In this document: piece after piece, positions 42,321 through 51,359 of the stretch
Layout of the letters: each line of letters starts with the position of its first letter
How positions within the stretch are numbered: the stretch's first letter is position 1
From: Streptomyces sp. A2-16
Lineage (GTDB): Bacteria; Actinomycetota; Actinomycetes; Streptomycetales; Streptomycetaceae
Length of the DNA stretch: 64,000 nucleotides
NCBI RefSeq assembly: GCF_018128905.1
Contig: NZ_CP063808.1
Location: forward strand, 5,642,001-5,706,000
Direction: 5' to 3'
Made by a program: the position numbers and the translations under genes
Notes under the pieces: generated by a model
Databases searched by the model: none
The model's input: only the letters and a program-made list of their open reading frames with translations
What the model was told of the DNA's origin: nothing

Positions 42321-42323
42321 AGG

Positions 42324-43877
42324 TCACACGGGTCGTGAGCGCCCCTCCCAGTACGGGGCCCTGAGGCGTCGCTTGTAGAGCTTGCCGTTGGGGTCGCGGG
42401 GCATCTCGGTGATGAAGTCGACGCTCTTGGGGCGTTTGTAGCCCGCCAGTCGTTCGGCGCAGTGGGCGAGGACGTCGGCGGCCAGGTCCGGTCCCGGTGC
42501 GTGGCCCGGGGCCGGTTCCACCACGGCCTTGACCTCCTCGCCCCAGTCGTCGTGCGGGATGCCGAAGGCGGCGGCATCGGCGACGGCGGGGTGTTGCAGC
42601 AGGACGGACTCGATCTCGGCGGGGTAGATGTTGACCCCGCCCGAGATGATCATGTCGATCTTGCGGTCGCGGAGGAAGAGATAGCCGTCCTCGTCGAGGA
42701 GACCGAGGTCGCCGACGGTGAAGAAGTCGCCGATGCGGTTCTTCCTCGTCTTGGCCTCGTCCTTGTGGTAGGCGAAGCCGCCGGTGTTCATCTTCAGGTA
42801 CACCGTGCCGAGTTCACCGGGCGGCAGCCTGTTGCCGTCGTCGTCGAAGATCGCGAGTTCGCTGATGGGCCAGGCCTTGCCGACCGTGCCGGGCTTCTTC
42901 AGCCAGTCCTCGGCGGTCGCGAAGGCTCCGCCGCCCTCGCTGGCCGCGTAGTACTCCTCCACACAGGGCCCCCACCAGTCGAGCATCGCCCGTTTGACAT
43001 GGTCCGGGCAGGGGGCGGCGCCGTGGATGGCGTGCCGCATGGACGAGACGTCGTAGCGCGCCCGGACGTCCTCGGGCAGGGCCAGCAGCCGGTGGAACTG
43101 GGTCGGGACCATGTGGGTGTGGGTGCACCGGTGTGCGTCGATCAGCCGCAGCATCTCCTCGGGCGTCCACTTGTCCATCAGGACCAGCGGGTGGCCGATG
43201 TGCAGGGACGCGGCCGCGAACTGCAGGACGGCGGTGTGGTAGAGCGGCGAGCAGACGAGGTGGACGTTGTCGCCGAAGGGCTGGATGCCGAAGATGCCGA
43301 GGAATCCGCCGAGGTAGGCCTCCTCGGGCAGCTTGCCGGGCAGTGGGCGGCGGATGCCGCGCGGGCGGCCCGTGGTGCCCGAGGTGTAGTTCATGACCCA
43401 GCCGAGCTCACGGTCCGTGGGCGCCGACTCCGGTTGTCCGTCGAGGAGTTGGGCGTACGGCCGGAAGCCCTCGACCTCGCCGACGGCGTACCGGTGGCTC
43501 GCCGGGAGCCCGGCCTCATCGGCGGCCTGACGCGCGCAGTCCCCGAACCGCTCATGGGCGACCAGGACCTTGGCGCCGGAGTCGGCGACGATCCAGGCGA
43601 TCTCGGGGGCCACGAAGTGGTGGTTGATCGGGACCAGGTAGAAGCCGGCCTGGCTGGCGGCGAGGTGCGCGGTGAAGAACTCGGCGCCGTTGGGCAGCAC
43701 GACCGCGAAGGCGTCGCCGCGTTCCAGTCCGGCGGCCCGCAGGCCGTGCACGAGCTGGTTGGCGGCGGCGTGGAGGCGGCCCGCGGTCCAGGGCGAGCCG
43801 TCGGGGGCGATGAGGACCGTGCGGGAGGGGTCCTGTGCGGCCTGGACCCAGAAGCCCGCGGGAGGTGTGCTCGTCAC
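42324..43877 (-). CDS. Acyl-CoA synthetase (FadD4-like)
   Basis: 517 residues from GTG, whose GTGA overlaps the stop of the nitronate monooxygenase gene. ANL motifs: MNYTSGTTGRPRGI, YAASEGGG, GDLGLLDEDGYLFLRDRKIDMIISGG, and Lys in NGKLYKRRLR. It activates a carboxylic acid as CoA thioester; by context a side-chain or branched acid. It shares the operon, and the operator at 45026, with the upstream gene. Convergent with the acylase gene, three bases apart. Confidence 0.85.
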   Translation of the reverse strand: MTSTPPAGFWVQAAQDPSRTVLIAPDGSPWTAGRLHAAANQLVHGLRAAGLERGDAFAVVLPNGAEFFTAHLAASQAGFYLVPINHHFVAPEIAWIVADSGAKVLVAHERFGDCARQAADEAGLPASHRYAVGEVEGFRPYAQLLDGQPESAPTDRELGWVMNYTSGTTGRPRGIRRPLPGKLPEEAYLGGFLGIFGIQPFGDNVHLVCSPLYHTAVLQFAAASLHIGHPLVLMDKWTPEEMLRLIDAHRCTHTHMVPTQFHRLLALPEDVRARYDVSSMRHAIHGAAPCPDHVKRAMLDWWGPCVEEYYAASEGGGAFATAEDWLKKPGTVGKAWPISELAIFDDDGNRLPPGELGTVYLKMNTGGFAYHKDEAKTRKNRIGDFFTVGDLGLLDEDGYLFLRDRKIDMIISGGVNIYPAEIESVLLQHPAVADAAAFGIPHDDWGEEVKAVVEPAPGHAPGPDLAADVLAHCAERLAGYKRPKSVDFITEMPRDPNGKLYKRRLRAPYWEGRSRPV

Positions 43878-44983
43878 TGGCCGCTCCTTCCGGCGATGCG
43901 GTTGACGCGATCGACGGCTTTCTCGAAGCCGCGGGTGAGGTCGTCGAAGACGGCCTGGACACTGCGTTCGCTGGTCATCCGGCCGACGATCTGGCCGACG
44001 GGTGTTCCGAGCAGGGGCTCGACCTCGTACTTCTGGATGCGGGAGACGGCGTCGGCGACCAGCAGGCCCTGCAGGGGCATGGGCAGGGTGCCGGGTCCGT
44101 CGGCGGAGTCCCAGGCGTCGGTCCATTCGGTACGGAGCTGGCGTGCGGGCTTGCCGGTCAGTGCGCGGGAGCGGACGGTGTCGCCGGAGCCGGCGGCGAG
44201 GAGCTTCTGGATCAGCCTGGGCGAGGGCAGTTCGGCCTCTGTGGTGGTCAGCCATATGGAGCCCAGCCACACACCCTGAGCGCCGAGTGCCAGCGCGGCC
44301 GCCACCTGCTGGCCACTGCCGATACCGCCCGCGGCCAGGACGGGCAGCGGGTCCACGGCGTCGACGACCTCGGGCGTGAGGACCATGGAGGCGATGTCCC
44401 CGGTGTGGCCGCCGGCCTCGTACCCCTGGGCGACCACGATGTCGATGCCGCCCTCCTTGTGCTTGATGGCGTGCCGGGCGCTGCCCGCGAGAGCCGCGAC
44501 CAGGACGTTCTGCTCGTGCGCCCGGGCCACCACGTCGGCGGGCGGGGAGCCCAGTGCATTGGCGAGCAGCCGGATCGGGTAGTCGAAGGCGACGTCCAGC
44601 TGGTTGCGGGCGACCTGTTCCATCCAGCCCGTGATGCGCCACCCGGACGCCTCGCCCTCGGCGAGTTCGGGCACCCCGTACTTGGCGAGGGTGTCCCTGA
44701 CGAACTGCCGGTGCCCTTCGGGGATCATCGCCTCGACGTCCGCCTCGGTCACGCCCTCGACCTTCTTGGCGGGCATCACGACATCCAGGCCGTACGGCTT
44801 GCCGTCGACGTGGGCCTCGATCCAGTCGAGGTCGCGTTTGAGTTCGTCGGGTGCCGTGTAGCGGACCGCGCCGAGCACTCCGAAGCCGCCGGCCCGGCTG
44901 ATGGCCGCGGCGACGGCGGGGAACGGCGTGAAGCCGAAGACGGCGTGCTCGACTCCCAGTTTCTTGCTCAGCTCCGTCTGCAT
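43874..44983 (-). CDS. Nitronate monooxygenase / 2-nitropropane dioxygenase-like flavoprotein
   Basis: 369 residues of TIM-barrel FMN enzyme: an early GVLGAVRY loop, VAQGYEAGGHTG, LPVLAAGGIGSGQQVAAALALGAQGVWLGS (phosphate-binding GGI/GG region). The family is close to Rv3553 of the mycobacterial cholesterol regulon, where the actual substrate is not nitroalkanes and remains unclear. It is first in a two-gene operon with an acyl-CoA synthetase and has an operator like the one at 31448. Confidence 0.82.
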   Translation of the reverse strand: MQTELSKKLGVEHAVFGFTPFPAVAAAISRAGGFGVLGAVRYTAPDELKRDLDWIEAHVDGKPYGLDVVMPAKKVEGVTEADVEAMIPEGHRQFVRDTLAKYGVPELAEGEASGWRITGWMEQVARNQLDVAFDYPIRLLANALGSPPADVVARAHEQNVLVAALAGSARHAIKHKEGGIDIVVAQGYEAGGHTGDIASMVLTPEVVDAVDPLPVLAAGGIGSGQQVAAALALGAQGVWLGSIWLTTTEAELPSPRLIQKLLAAGSGDTVRSRALTGKPARQLRTEWTDAWDSADGPGTLPMPLQGLLVADAVSRIQKYEVEPLLGTPVGQIVGRMTSERSVQAVFDDLTRGFEKAVDRVNRIAGRSGQ

Positions 44984-45025
44984 GGCCGCAGGATGCCGCA
45001 GACCTCCGGACGACGGAAGAGGTTT

Positions 45026-45042
45026 TCTGATGCTCCGTCAGA
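45026..45042. promoter_or_regulatory. Second copy of the TCTGA-N7-TCAGA operator
   Basis: TCTGATGCTCCGTCAGA, flanked by GGTTT and TTC as at 31448-31464 (18 of 24 bases equal over the extended site). It lies 43 bases before the nitronate monooxygenase ATG. Confidence 0.62.
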
Positions 45043-45060
45043 TTCAGGCCCGGAACGCGG

Positions 45061-45164
45061 CCGGATTCAGGTCGGGACCGCGGTGCCGTCGGCGACCGGA
45101 TTCAGCGCGGGACGCGGTGCCGTCGGCGACCGGATTCAGCGCGGGTCGCGGTGCCGTCGGCGGC
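45061..45164. repeat. Three tandem 34-35-bp repeats before the serine hydrolase gene
   Basis: Units begin with CCGGATTCAG at 45061, 45096 and 45130, each followed by a CGGTGCCGTCGGCG segment. A partial unit (GATTCAG) begins at 45041, overlapping the operator. Copies two and three differ by about one base, so expansion is recent. They fill the divergent promoter region and stop 20 bases before the ATG. Confidence 0.85.
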
Positions 45165-45183
45165 AGCCGGTTAGAGTTCCACG

Positions 45184-46947
45184 ATGACCGATGAGGTGAC
45201 CACCGGAGTGACCCGCCGTCAGCTGGCCCGAAGAACCCTCGCCCTGGGCGGCGCACTCGCCGTCGCCCCCTTCCCCGCAGGCCCCGCCGAAGCGGCGGCC
45301 ACCAGGCACCACCCGACCCTCCGCCACGGCACCGCCGAACGCGCCGGGCTCCTCCCGGCCCACCTGCGCCGACTCGTCACCGACGCCGAGACCTTCCTCG
45401 GCCCCTCCCCCGGGCACCCCTGGTACGCGGGCGCCGTCCTGCTCGCCGGGCGCGGCGCCACGGTGGCCCTGCACCGGCCGATCGGCATGGCGGTGCGCTA
45501 CCGGTCGTACGACGAGAAGACCGACACCGGCGTCGAGTTCCCGGCCGACCAGCAGATCCCGATGGCCGAGGACACCGTCTTCGACCTCGCCTCGGTGTCG
45601 AAGCTGTTCACCTCGCTGCTCGCCGTGCAGCAGATCGAGCGGGGCGCACTGGAGCTGGAGGGCAGGGTCGCCACGTACCTCCCCGAGTTCGGGGCGGCGG
45701 GCAAACAGGACGTCACCGTCCGCCAACTCCTCACCCACACCTCGGGGTTCAGGTCCTGGATCCCGCTGTACAACGCCCCGACGTACGAGGAGAAGCTCCG
45801 GCTCATCTGGAACCAGGCGCCCCTCAACCCGCCCGGCTCGACCTACCTCTACTCGGACCTCAACCTCATCTCGCTCCAGCTGGTCCTGGAGCGGGTCACG
45901 GGCCGCGCGCTGGACGTCCTGCTGCGCGAGGAGATCACCGGACCGCTCGGTCTGCGCAGCACCCGCTACAACCCGCCCGCCTCCTGGAAGCCGAGGACCG
46001 CCGCCGCCGAGGACGCCCGCAAGCCCTGGTCAGGACTGGACCGGGGGCTGGTGTGGGGCGAGGTGCACGACGAGAACGCCTTCGCTCTGGGCGGGGTCGC
46101 CGGTCACGCGGGCGTGTTCTCCAGCGCGTGGGACCTGGCCGTCCTCGGGCGGACCCTGCTCAACGGCGGGGCGTACGGCAGGGCCCGCATCCTGCGCCCG
46201 GAGTCGGTGGAGCTGATGTTCACCGACTTCAACACCGCCTTCCCCGGCGACGAGCACGGCCTCGGCTTCGAGCTCTACCAGCACTGGTACATGGGGGCGA
46301 TGGCCACTCCGCGCACCGCGGGCCACACCGGCTTCACCGGCACCTCGCTGGTCCTCGACCCGACGACCGACTCCTTCCTGATCGTGCTGGGCAACTCGGT
46401 CCACCCGGTGCGCACTTGGCGCTCCGGGTCGGCTCCCCGGGTGGCCGCCGGGAACAACATGGCCCGCGCGGTGGCGGTCCGCCCGGCCCGTGGCCGCAGG
46501 GCGTGGTTCTCGGGGATGGCGAGCGCCACGGACGCCACCCTCACGCTGCCCGCGCTGGACACGTCGTCGGGTGACGCGCGGCTGCGGTGTGCGCTGTGGT
46601 GGGACATCGAGCCCGCGGACGTCCTGACCCTGGAGGCCACGACGGACGGCGGTCGGAGTTGGCGGCCGGTGCCGTTCGGCACGGAGCGCGACGGCGCGCA
46701 GGAGCACCTCGCCGGTACGGTCACCGGGTGGTCGGGACGCGTCTGGCACCGGCTCACGGCCGCCCTTCCGGCGGCTCGAAGCCTGGCCCTGCGCTGGCGG
46801 TACTCCACCGACCGGCTGTACGTCGGCCGGGGAGCCTACGTCGACGGGCTGTGCGTCGGGGCGGGCGACCGCGTCCTCTTCGACGCGTCACGTCCGGCGG
46901 ACGCGGCGCGGATCGAGGCGGCCGGCTGGACGGCGTCCGGTGACTGA
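45184..46947 (+). CDS. Tat-exported serine hydrolase, beta-lactamase/CubicO class C fold, with C-terminal extra domain
   Basis: 587 residues. Twin-arginine-like signal (TRRQLARRTLALGGALAVAPF). The class C/DD-peptidase fold (45-430) has SVSK (S-x-x-K), YSDLN (Y-x-N place) and GHTGFTG (K-T-G equivalent). The last about 150 residues form an all-beta appended domain (ATLTLPALDTSSGDARLRCALWWDIEPADVLTLEATTDGG). It probably hydrolyses a peptide or ester at the surface; beta-lactam activity is not implied. The 35-bp repeats sit in its promoter. Confidence 0.85.
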   Translation: MTDEVTTGVTRRQLARRTLALGGALAVAPFPAGPAEAAATRHHPTLRHGTAERAGLLPAHLRRLVTDAETFLGPSPGHPWYAGAVLLAGRGATVALHRPIGMAVRYRSYDEKTDTGVEFPADQQIPMAEDTVFDLASVSKLFTSLLAVQQIERGALELEGRVATYLPEFGAAGKQDVTVRQLLTHTSGFRSWIPLYNAPTYEEKLRLIWNQAPLNPPGSTYLYSDLNLISLQLVLERVTGRALDVLLREEITGPLGLRSTRYNPPASWKPRTAAAEDARKPWSGLDRGLVWGEVHDENAFALGGVAGHAGVFSSAWDLAVLGRTLLNGGAYGRARILRPESVELMFTDFNTAFPGDEHGLGFELYQHWYMGAMATPRTAGHTGFTGTSLVLDPTTDSFLIVLGNSVHPVRTWRSGSAPRVAAGNNMARAVAVRPARGRRAWFSGMASATDATLTLPALDTSSGDARLRCALWWDIEPADVLTLEATTDGGRSWRPVPFGTERDGAQEHLAGTVTGWSGRVWHRLTAALPAARSLALRWRYSTDRLYVGRGAYVDGLCVGAGDRVLFDASRPADAARIEAAGWTASGD

Positions 46948-46951
46948 CGGT

Positions 46952-47035
46952 TCAGCCGGGGACGTCCAGCCGCTGGGTGCCGACCACCGACAGCAGCCGT
47001 AGCGCCTCTTCGGACGGCGAGCCGGGGGCGGCCGG
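46952..47035 (-). pseudogene. Possible 3' tail of a lost minus-strand gene
   Basis: A short minus frame reads GSPSEEALRLLSVVGTQRLD then VPG and TGA: a protein-like C-terminal helix, with an in-frame stop just upstream (47036-47038). The family is not recognised. It ends five bases after the serine hydrolase stop and seems to be what is left of a larger gene. Confidence 0.35.
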
Positions 47036-47042
47036 CTACAGG

Positions 47043-47087
47043 GCCTCGTACGTCACCGGAGTGGTGCTCCGGGTCGACGGCGGCAGC
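47043..47087 (+). pseudogene. Remnant of a short-chain dehydrogenase C-terminus
   Basis: The plus frame reads ASYVTGVVLRVDGG, the signature near the C-terminus of SDR oxidoreductases. Nothing SDR-like precedes it and no stop follows where an SDR would end. It stands immediately right of the minus-strand tail, as expected if a deletion removed the 5' parts of two divergent genes. Confidence 0.45.
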
Positions 47088-47389
47088 CGGGCACGGGCAC
47101 GCGGACGGGGCGCGGCATCGGGCCCGACGGCGGACGCGCGTGGCAGGGCCCCACGCGGGCCTCGGGTCAGGGGCATCCGGGCCGGCACTCCTCGACCAGG
47201 CATGAGGCGGCCGCACACACGCAGGCCCGGCGGCCGACCCGTCGAGGACCCGTGCGGCCGGCACTACCTCGTCGGCAGCGGTCCCGCCGGCGACCGAGCA
47301 GGATGCGCGGCGCCGGGCCGGCGACCCGTCGGGCACCCGGCCCCTCGCCTCCGTCAGGCCTGCGGGCGGGCGCACGCCGGTCGGCCGTC
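47088..47389. other. About 300 bp with no gene
   Basis: GC-rich, without a protein-like frame on either strand, and without a clear hairpin. It looks like decaying sequence to the right of the deletion scar. Confidence 0.5.
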
Positions 47390-48961
47390 TCAGCCGCCGA
47401 GTTCCTCCAGGACCGCCATCGCCGCGTTGTGGCCCGGCACTCCGCTCACCCCGCCGCCGCGTACCGCGCCCGCGCCGCACAGGAGCACGTTCGGGTGCCG
47501 GGTCTCCACGCCCCAGCGGCCGGTGCCCTCCTCGGCGTACGGCCAGGACAGTTCGCGGTGGAAGATGTTGCCGCCGGGCAGCCGCAGGTCGCGCTCCAGG
47601 TCGAGCGGGGTCTTCGCCTCGATGCAGGGCCGGCCGTCCGCGTCCGTGGCCAGGCAGTCGGCCAGCGGCTCGGCGAGGTGGGCGTCGAGCTGGGCGAGGG
47701 TCGACTTGAGGAGTTCCTCGCGCACGGCGTCGTTGTCCCGGTCGAACAGCCGGGCCGGGGTGTGCAGCCCGAACAGGGTGAGGGTCTGGTAGCCCTGCTC
47801 GACGAGGTCCTGGCCGAGGATCGTCGGATCGGTCAGGGAGTGGCAGTAGATCTCGGAGGGCGGGGCGGCGGGGAGCCGGCCGGCGGCGGCCTCGGCGTGG
47901 GCGACGGCCAACTGCTGGTACCCCTCGGCGATGTGGAAGGTGCCCGCGAACGCCTCGCGCGGGTCCACCTCGCCGTCACGCAGCCGCGGCAGGCGCTTGA
48001 GGAGCATGTTGACCTTGAGCTGGGCCCCCTCGGCGGGTGTGGGCGGCCGGTCGCCGGTGAGCACGGCCAGCTCGTCCGGGGAGGCGTTGACCAGGACGTG
48101 CCGGGCCGCGACCGTGCCCTCTTCCCCGGCGGTGCGGTACGTGATCTCCGCCGAGCTCCCGTCCGTGGAGATCCCCACGACCTCGTGATCGGTGGCGAGG
48201 ACCGCGCCGGCCTGTCGTGCCGCGGTGGCCAGGGCGTCGGTGAGGGCGCCCATGCCGCCGACGGGCACGTCCCAGGCCCCGGTCCCGCCCCCGATCACGT
48301 GGTAGAGGAAGCAACGGTTCTGCTTGAGGGAGGGGTCATGGGCGTCGGCGAAGGTGCCGATCAGCGCGTCGGTCAGGACCACGCCCCGGACCAGGTCATC
48401 GGTGAAACGGTCCTCCACGGCCACACCGATGGGCTCCTCGAACAGGACCCGCCACGCCTCCTCGTCGTCCACCCGCAGGCGCAGCTCGTCCCGGGTCGGC
48501 AGGGGCTCGGTGAGCGTGGGGAAGATCCTCTGCGCGACGCGGCCCGTCATGTCGTAGAACCGCTGCCAGGCCCGGTACTCGTCCTCGCCGCCGGTGAGCC
48601 GGGCGAAGGCCTCCCGGGTGCGGCGCTCGCCGCCGCCGACGAGCAGTCCGGTCGGCCTGCCGTCGCGTTCGACGGGGGTGTACGACGAGACATTGCGCGT
48701 CCGGACCCGGAAGTCGAGGCCGAGATCACGGACGATCTTCTTCGGCAGCAGGCTGACCAGGTACGAGTAGCGCGACAGCCGGGCGTCCACCCCCGCGAAC
48801 GGCCGGGTGGAGACCGCTGCTCCCCCGGTGTTGCCGAGCCGCTCCAGGACCAGTACGGAGCGTCCGGCCCGGGCCAGATAGGCGGCGGCGACCAGTCCGT
48901 TGTGGCCTCCGCCGACGATGACGGCGTCGTAGCGGCGGTGGTGTCCCTCGTGTGCAGGCAT
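47390..48961 (-). CDS. FAD-dependent oxidoreductase (phytoene-desaturase/PYROXD2-like)
   Basis: 523 residues. FAD-binding DAVIVGGGHNGLVAAAYLARAGRSVLVLE at residues 12-40, the GGMGALTDAL motif in the middle, and the C-terminal FAD contact NVLLCGAGAVRGGGVSGVPGHNAAM. Members are amine- or carotenoid-type oxidases and desaturases. No carotenoid genes are adjacent; the PYROXD2-like form suggests a general flavin dehydrogenase. It lies downstream of the kinase gene on the same strand, 88 bases away. Confidence 0.85.
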   Translation of the reverse strand: MPAHEGHHRRYDAVIVGGGHNGLVAAAYLARAGRSVLVLERLGNTGGAAVSTRPFAGVDARLSRYSYLVSLLPKKIVRDLGLDFRVRTRNVSSYTPVERDGRPTGLLVGGGERRTREAFARLTGGEDEYRAWQRFYDMTGRVAQRIFPTLTEPLPTRDELRLRVDDEEAWRVLFEEPIGVAVEDRFTDDLVRGVVLTDALIGTFADAHDPSLKQNRCFLYHVIGGGTGAWDVPVGGMGALTDALATAARQAGAVLATDHEVVGISTDGSSAEITYRTAGEEGTVAARHVLVNASPDELAVLTGDRPPTPAEGAQLKVNMLLKRLPRLRDGEVDPREAFAGTFHIAEGYQQLAVAHAEAAAGRLPAAPPSEIYCHSLTDPTILGQDLVEQGYQTLTLFGLHTPARLFDRDNDAVREELLKSTLAQLDAHLAEPLADCLATDADGRPCIEAKTPLDLERDLRLPGGNIFHRELSWPYAEEGTGRWGVETRHPNVLLCGAGAVRGGGVSGVPGHNAAMAVLEELGG

Positions 48962-49049
48962 GGTTCTTCGTAACACGTGGTGATCTAGGTCGGCCAGAGG
49001 GGGGAGGCACCCGGCCCACCGCTCCGGTCCGGGCCGGTGGGGTCCTGGA

Positions 49050-51299
49050 TCACTGCGCTCCCGACGCCCGCCGCTGCCGCAGCACCGCGACCTGGCGGTA
49101 GAGCTCGACCGCCTCCGCGCCCCGGCCGAGCTGTTCCAGGCAGTGGGCCTCGTCGTTGCGGCTGGCGAGGGTGTCGGGGTGGTCGGCGCCGAGGACTCTC
49201 TCCCGGGCGCCGGCCACGGTGCGGTACTCGGTGAGGGCGTCCGTCCAGCGGCCGAGCCAGCCGAGGCCCACGGCGACCTCACGGCGGCTGACCAGGGTGT
49301 CCGGGTGGTCGGGGCCGAGGACCCGTTCGCGGATCGCGCACACGTCACGGGACTCGGCGAGGGCCTCCTCCCAGCGGCCGAGGCGTCCGAGGTTGACCCC
49401 CAGACCGTGGCGGGCGCGCAGGGTCTCGGGGTGGGCCGGGCCGTGGACGCGGGTGCGGTCCTCGATCAGGTCGCGGTACAGCTGGAGGGCGTCCGCGCTG
49501 CGGCCGAGGCGGCCGAGGCTGATGCCCACCTCGTAGCGGGCGGCGAGGGTGTCGGGATGGTCGGGGCCGAGGGCGCGGGCGCGGGCCTCGGCGACCTCGT
49601 GGTAGGTCTGCAGGGCCTCCGCCCAGTGGCCCAGCTGGCCGAGCGCGTAGGCGACCTCGTAGCGGGTGACCAGGGTGTCGGGGTGATGGGGGCCCAGCAC
49701 CCGGGCGCGCGCGGCGGCCACCTCGCAGGCCATGCGGTACGAGTCCTCCAGCCGGCCGAGCCTGCTGAGGTTGAAGGCGAGGTTGTGGCGGCAGCGCAGG
49801 GTGTCGGGGTGGTCCGGGCCCATCTCGCGCTCCCGGGCGGCGAGCACCGAGTTGTACACCTGGTGGGCGTCGAAGTGACGGCCCAACTGGCCGAGCACGT
49901 ACGCCATTTCCTGGCGGGCGGCGAGGGTGTCGGGGTGGTCCGGGCCCAGCGCGCGGGTCCTGCTCGCGGCCACGTGCTTGTACTCGCGCAGGGCGTCGGC
50001 GGCACGGCCCGTGCGGCTGAGGGTGAAGGCGACCTCGTAGAGGCTGGCGAGGGTGTCGGGGTGGTCGGGGCCGAGCAGGTGCTCGCGTTCGGCGGCGACC
50101 GCCCGGTGCACCTCGCCGGCCTCGGGCCAGCGGCCGAGGCGTCCGAGGCTGAGCCCCGCGTTGTGCCGTCCGGCGAGTGCCGAGAGGGCCTGCGCGGAGG
50201 GCAGGGACGGCTGCTCCGGGACGGGTTCCTCGACTCTGCCGGTGGCGGGGCGGGCGATCCACTCGCCGGTGAGCCCGGCCCCGGCGTCGGGGGGTGTCGT
50301 GACCAGGCCCGCGCCGGTGGCCTTGTGGCCGGTCGTCATGCCCCGGGTCCAGGAGGGCAGCCGGGTCTCACGCGGACGGGCGGACCCGGGCGGCTCCGGC
50401 GGCGGGAAGTCGGGGCGCGGGGTCACCACGGTGGGCACGTACGCCGGTGTGGTGCGGCCCAAGGTGATCCGGCGGCCCAGCTCACGTGCGTCGCGCGGGC
50501 GTTCTTCGGGCCGTTTGGCCAGCAGGTCGAGGATGACCCGGTCGAGGTACTCGGGGAGCTCGGCGCGGTGGTTGCGCGGCGGCCGGGGCGGGGTGTCGCG
50601 GTGGCCGACGAGGATCGCCCACGCGTCCTCCAGGTCGAACGGCGGTGCCCCGGTGGCGATCTCGTACAGCACACAGCCCAGGGAGTACAGGTCGCTGCGC
50701 TGGTCGACCTCGGAACCCCCTATCTGCTCCGGCGACATGTAGTGCGGGGTGCCCATCGCGATGCCGGTGCCGGTCAGCCGGGAGGTGAAGTCGACGTCGT
50801 GGCCGAGGCGGGCGATGCCGAAGTCGCAGATCTTCACGGTGCCGTCGGTGAGACGGACGATGTTCGCCGGTTTCAGGTCCCGGTGCACGATGCCCTGCTG
50901 GTGGGTGTAGGCGAGGGCGGCGGCGACCTGGTCGGCGATCTCGACGACGTCGGCGACCGGGAGCGGGTGCTGTTTGTTGTCCTCCAGGAGCTGGCTGAGG
51001 TTGCGGCCCTCCAGGAGCTCCATCACCAGGTAGAGGACGCCGTCCGACTCGCCGAAGTCGTGGACGACGGTCACCCCGCGATGGCTCAGCGCGGCGGCCA
51101 CCCGGGCCTCCCGCCGGAACCGCTCTCTGAGGACCCGGGTGAAGGACTGGTCGTGCTGTCCGCCCAGCGGCTTGAGGCACTTCACGGCGACATGGCGGCC
51201 CAGCGACTCGTCGCGTGCCCGCCACACCTCGCCCATGCCCCCGCGCCCGATCAGGTCGAGCAGCCGGTACCGCCCCTGGATGAGCCTGCTGTCCCCCAT
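49050..51299 (-). CDS. Ser/Thr protein kinase with nine C-terminal TPRs
   Basis: 749 residues. The N-terminal Hanks-type kinase domain (10-275) is intact: IGRGGMGEV glycine loop, AVKCLK, HRDLKPAN catalytic loop, DFG and MSPEQ. A Pro-rich linker with a threonine-rich patch follows. Then nine near-identical 42-residue kinesin-light-chain-type TPR units (about 370-740), each around GPDHPDTLASRYEVAYALGQLGR. No TM helix, unlike PknB, so it is a soluble kinase with a protein-binding scaffold. The 126-bp DNA repeat invites copy-number change. Confidence 0.9.
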   Translation of the reverse strand: MGDSRLIQGRYRLLDLIGRGGMGEVWRARDESLGRHVAVKCLKPLGGQHDQSFTRVLRERFRREARVAAALSHRGVTVVHDFGESDGVLYLVMELLEGRNLSQLLEDNKQHPLPVADVVEIADQVAAALAYTHQQGIVHRDLKPANIVRLTDGTVKICDFGIARLGHDVDFTSRLTGTGIAMGTPHYMSPEQIGGSEVDQRSDLYSLGCVLYEIATGAPPFDLEDAWAILVGHRDTPPRPPRNHRAELPEYLDRVILDLLAKRPEERPRDARELGRRITLGRTTPAYVPTVVTPRPDFPPPEPPGSARPRETRLPSWTRGMTTGHKATGAGLVTTPPDAGAGLTGEWIARPATGRVEEPVPEQPSLPSAQALSALAGRHNAGLSLGRLGRWPEAGEVHRAVAAEREHLLGPDHPDTLASLYEVAFTLSRTGRAADALREYKHVAASRTRALGPDHPDTLAARQEMAYVLGQLGRHFDAHQVYNSVLAAREREMGPDHPDTLRCRHNLAFNLSRLGRLEDSYRMACEVAAARARVLGPHHPDTLVTRYEVAYALGQLGHWAEALQTYHEVAEARARALGPDHPDTLAARYEVGISLGRLGRSADALQLYRDLIEDRTRVHGPAHPETLRARHGLGVNLGRLGRWEEALAESRDVCAIRERVLGPDHPDTLVSRREVAVGLGWLGRWTDALTEYRTVAGARERVLGADHPDTLASRNDEAHCLEQLGRGAEAVELYRQVAVLRQRRASGAQ

Positions 51300-51359
51300 C
51301 TCCTGCGACCGCCCCCGTCGAACTCGCCCCGCCTCCCCTGGCCTGCCCAGTATGGCGAC

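Noticed and set aside
45044..45256. Short minus-strand frame across the 35-bp repeats
   Set aside because: It is produced by the repeat itself, overlaps the serine hydrolase start, and has no ribosome site.
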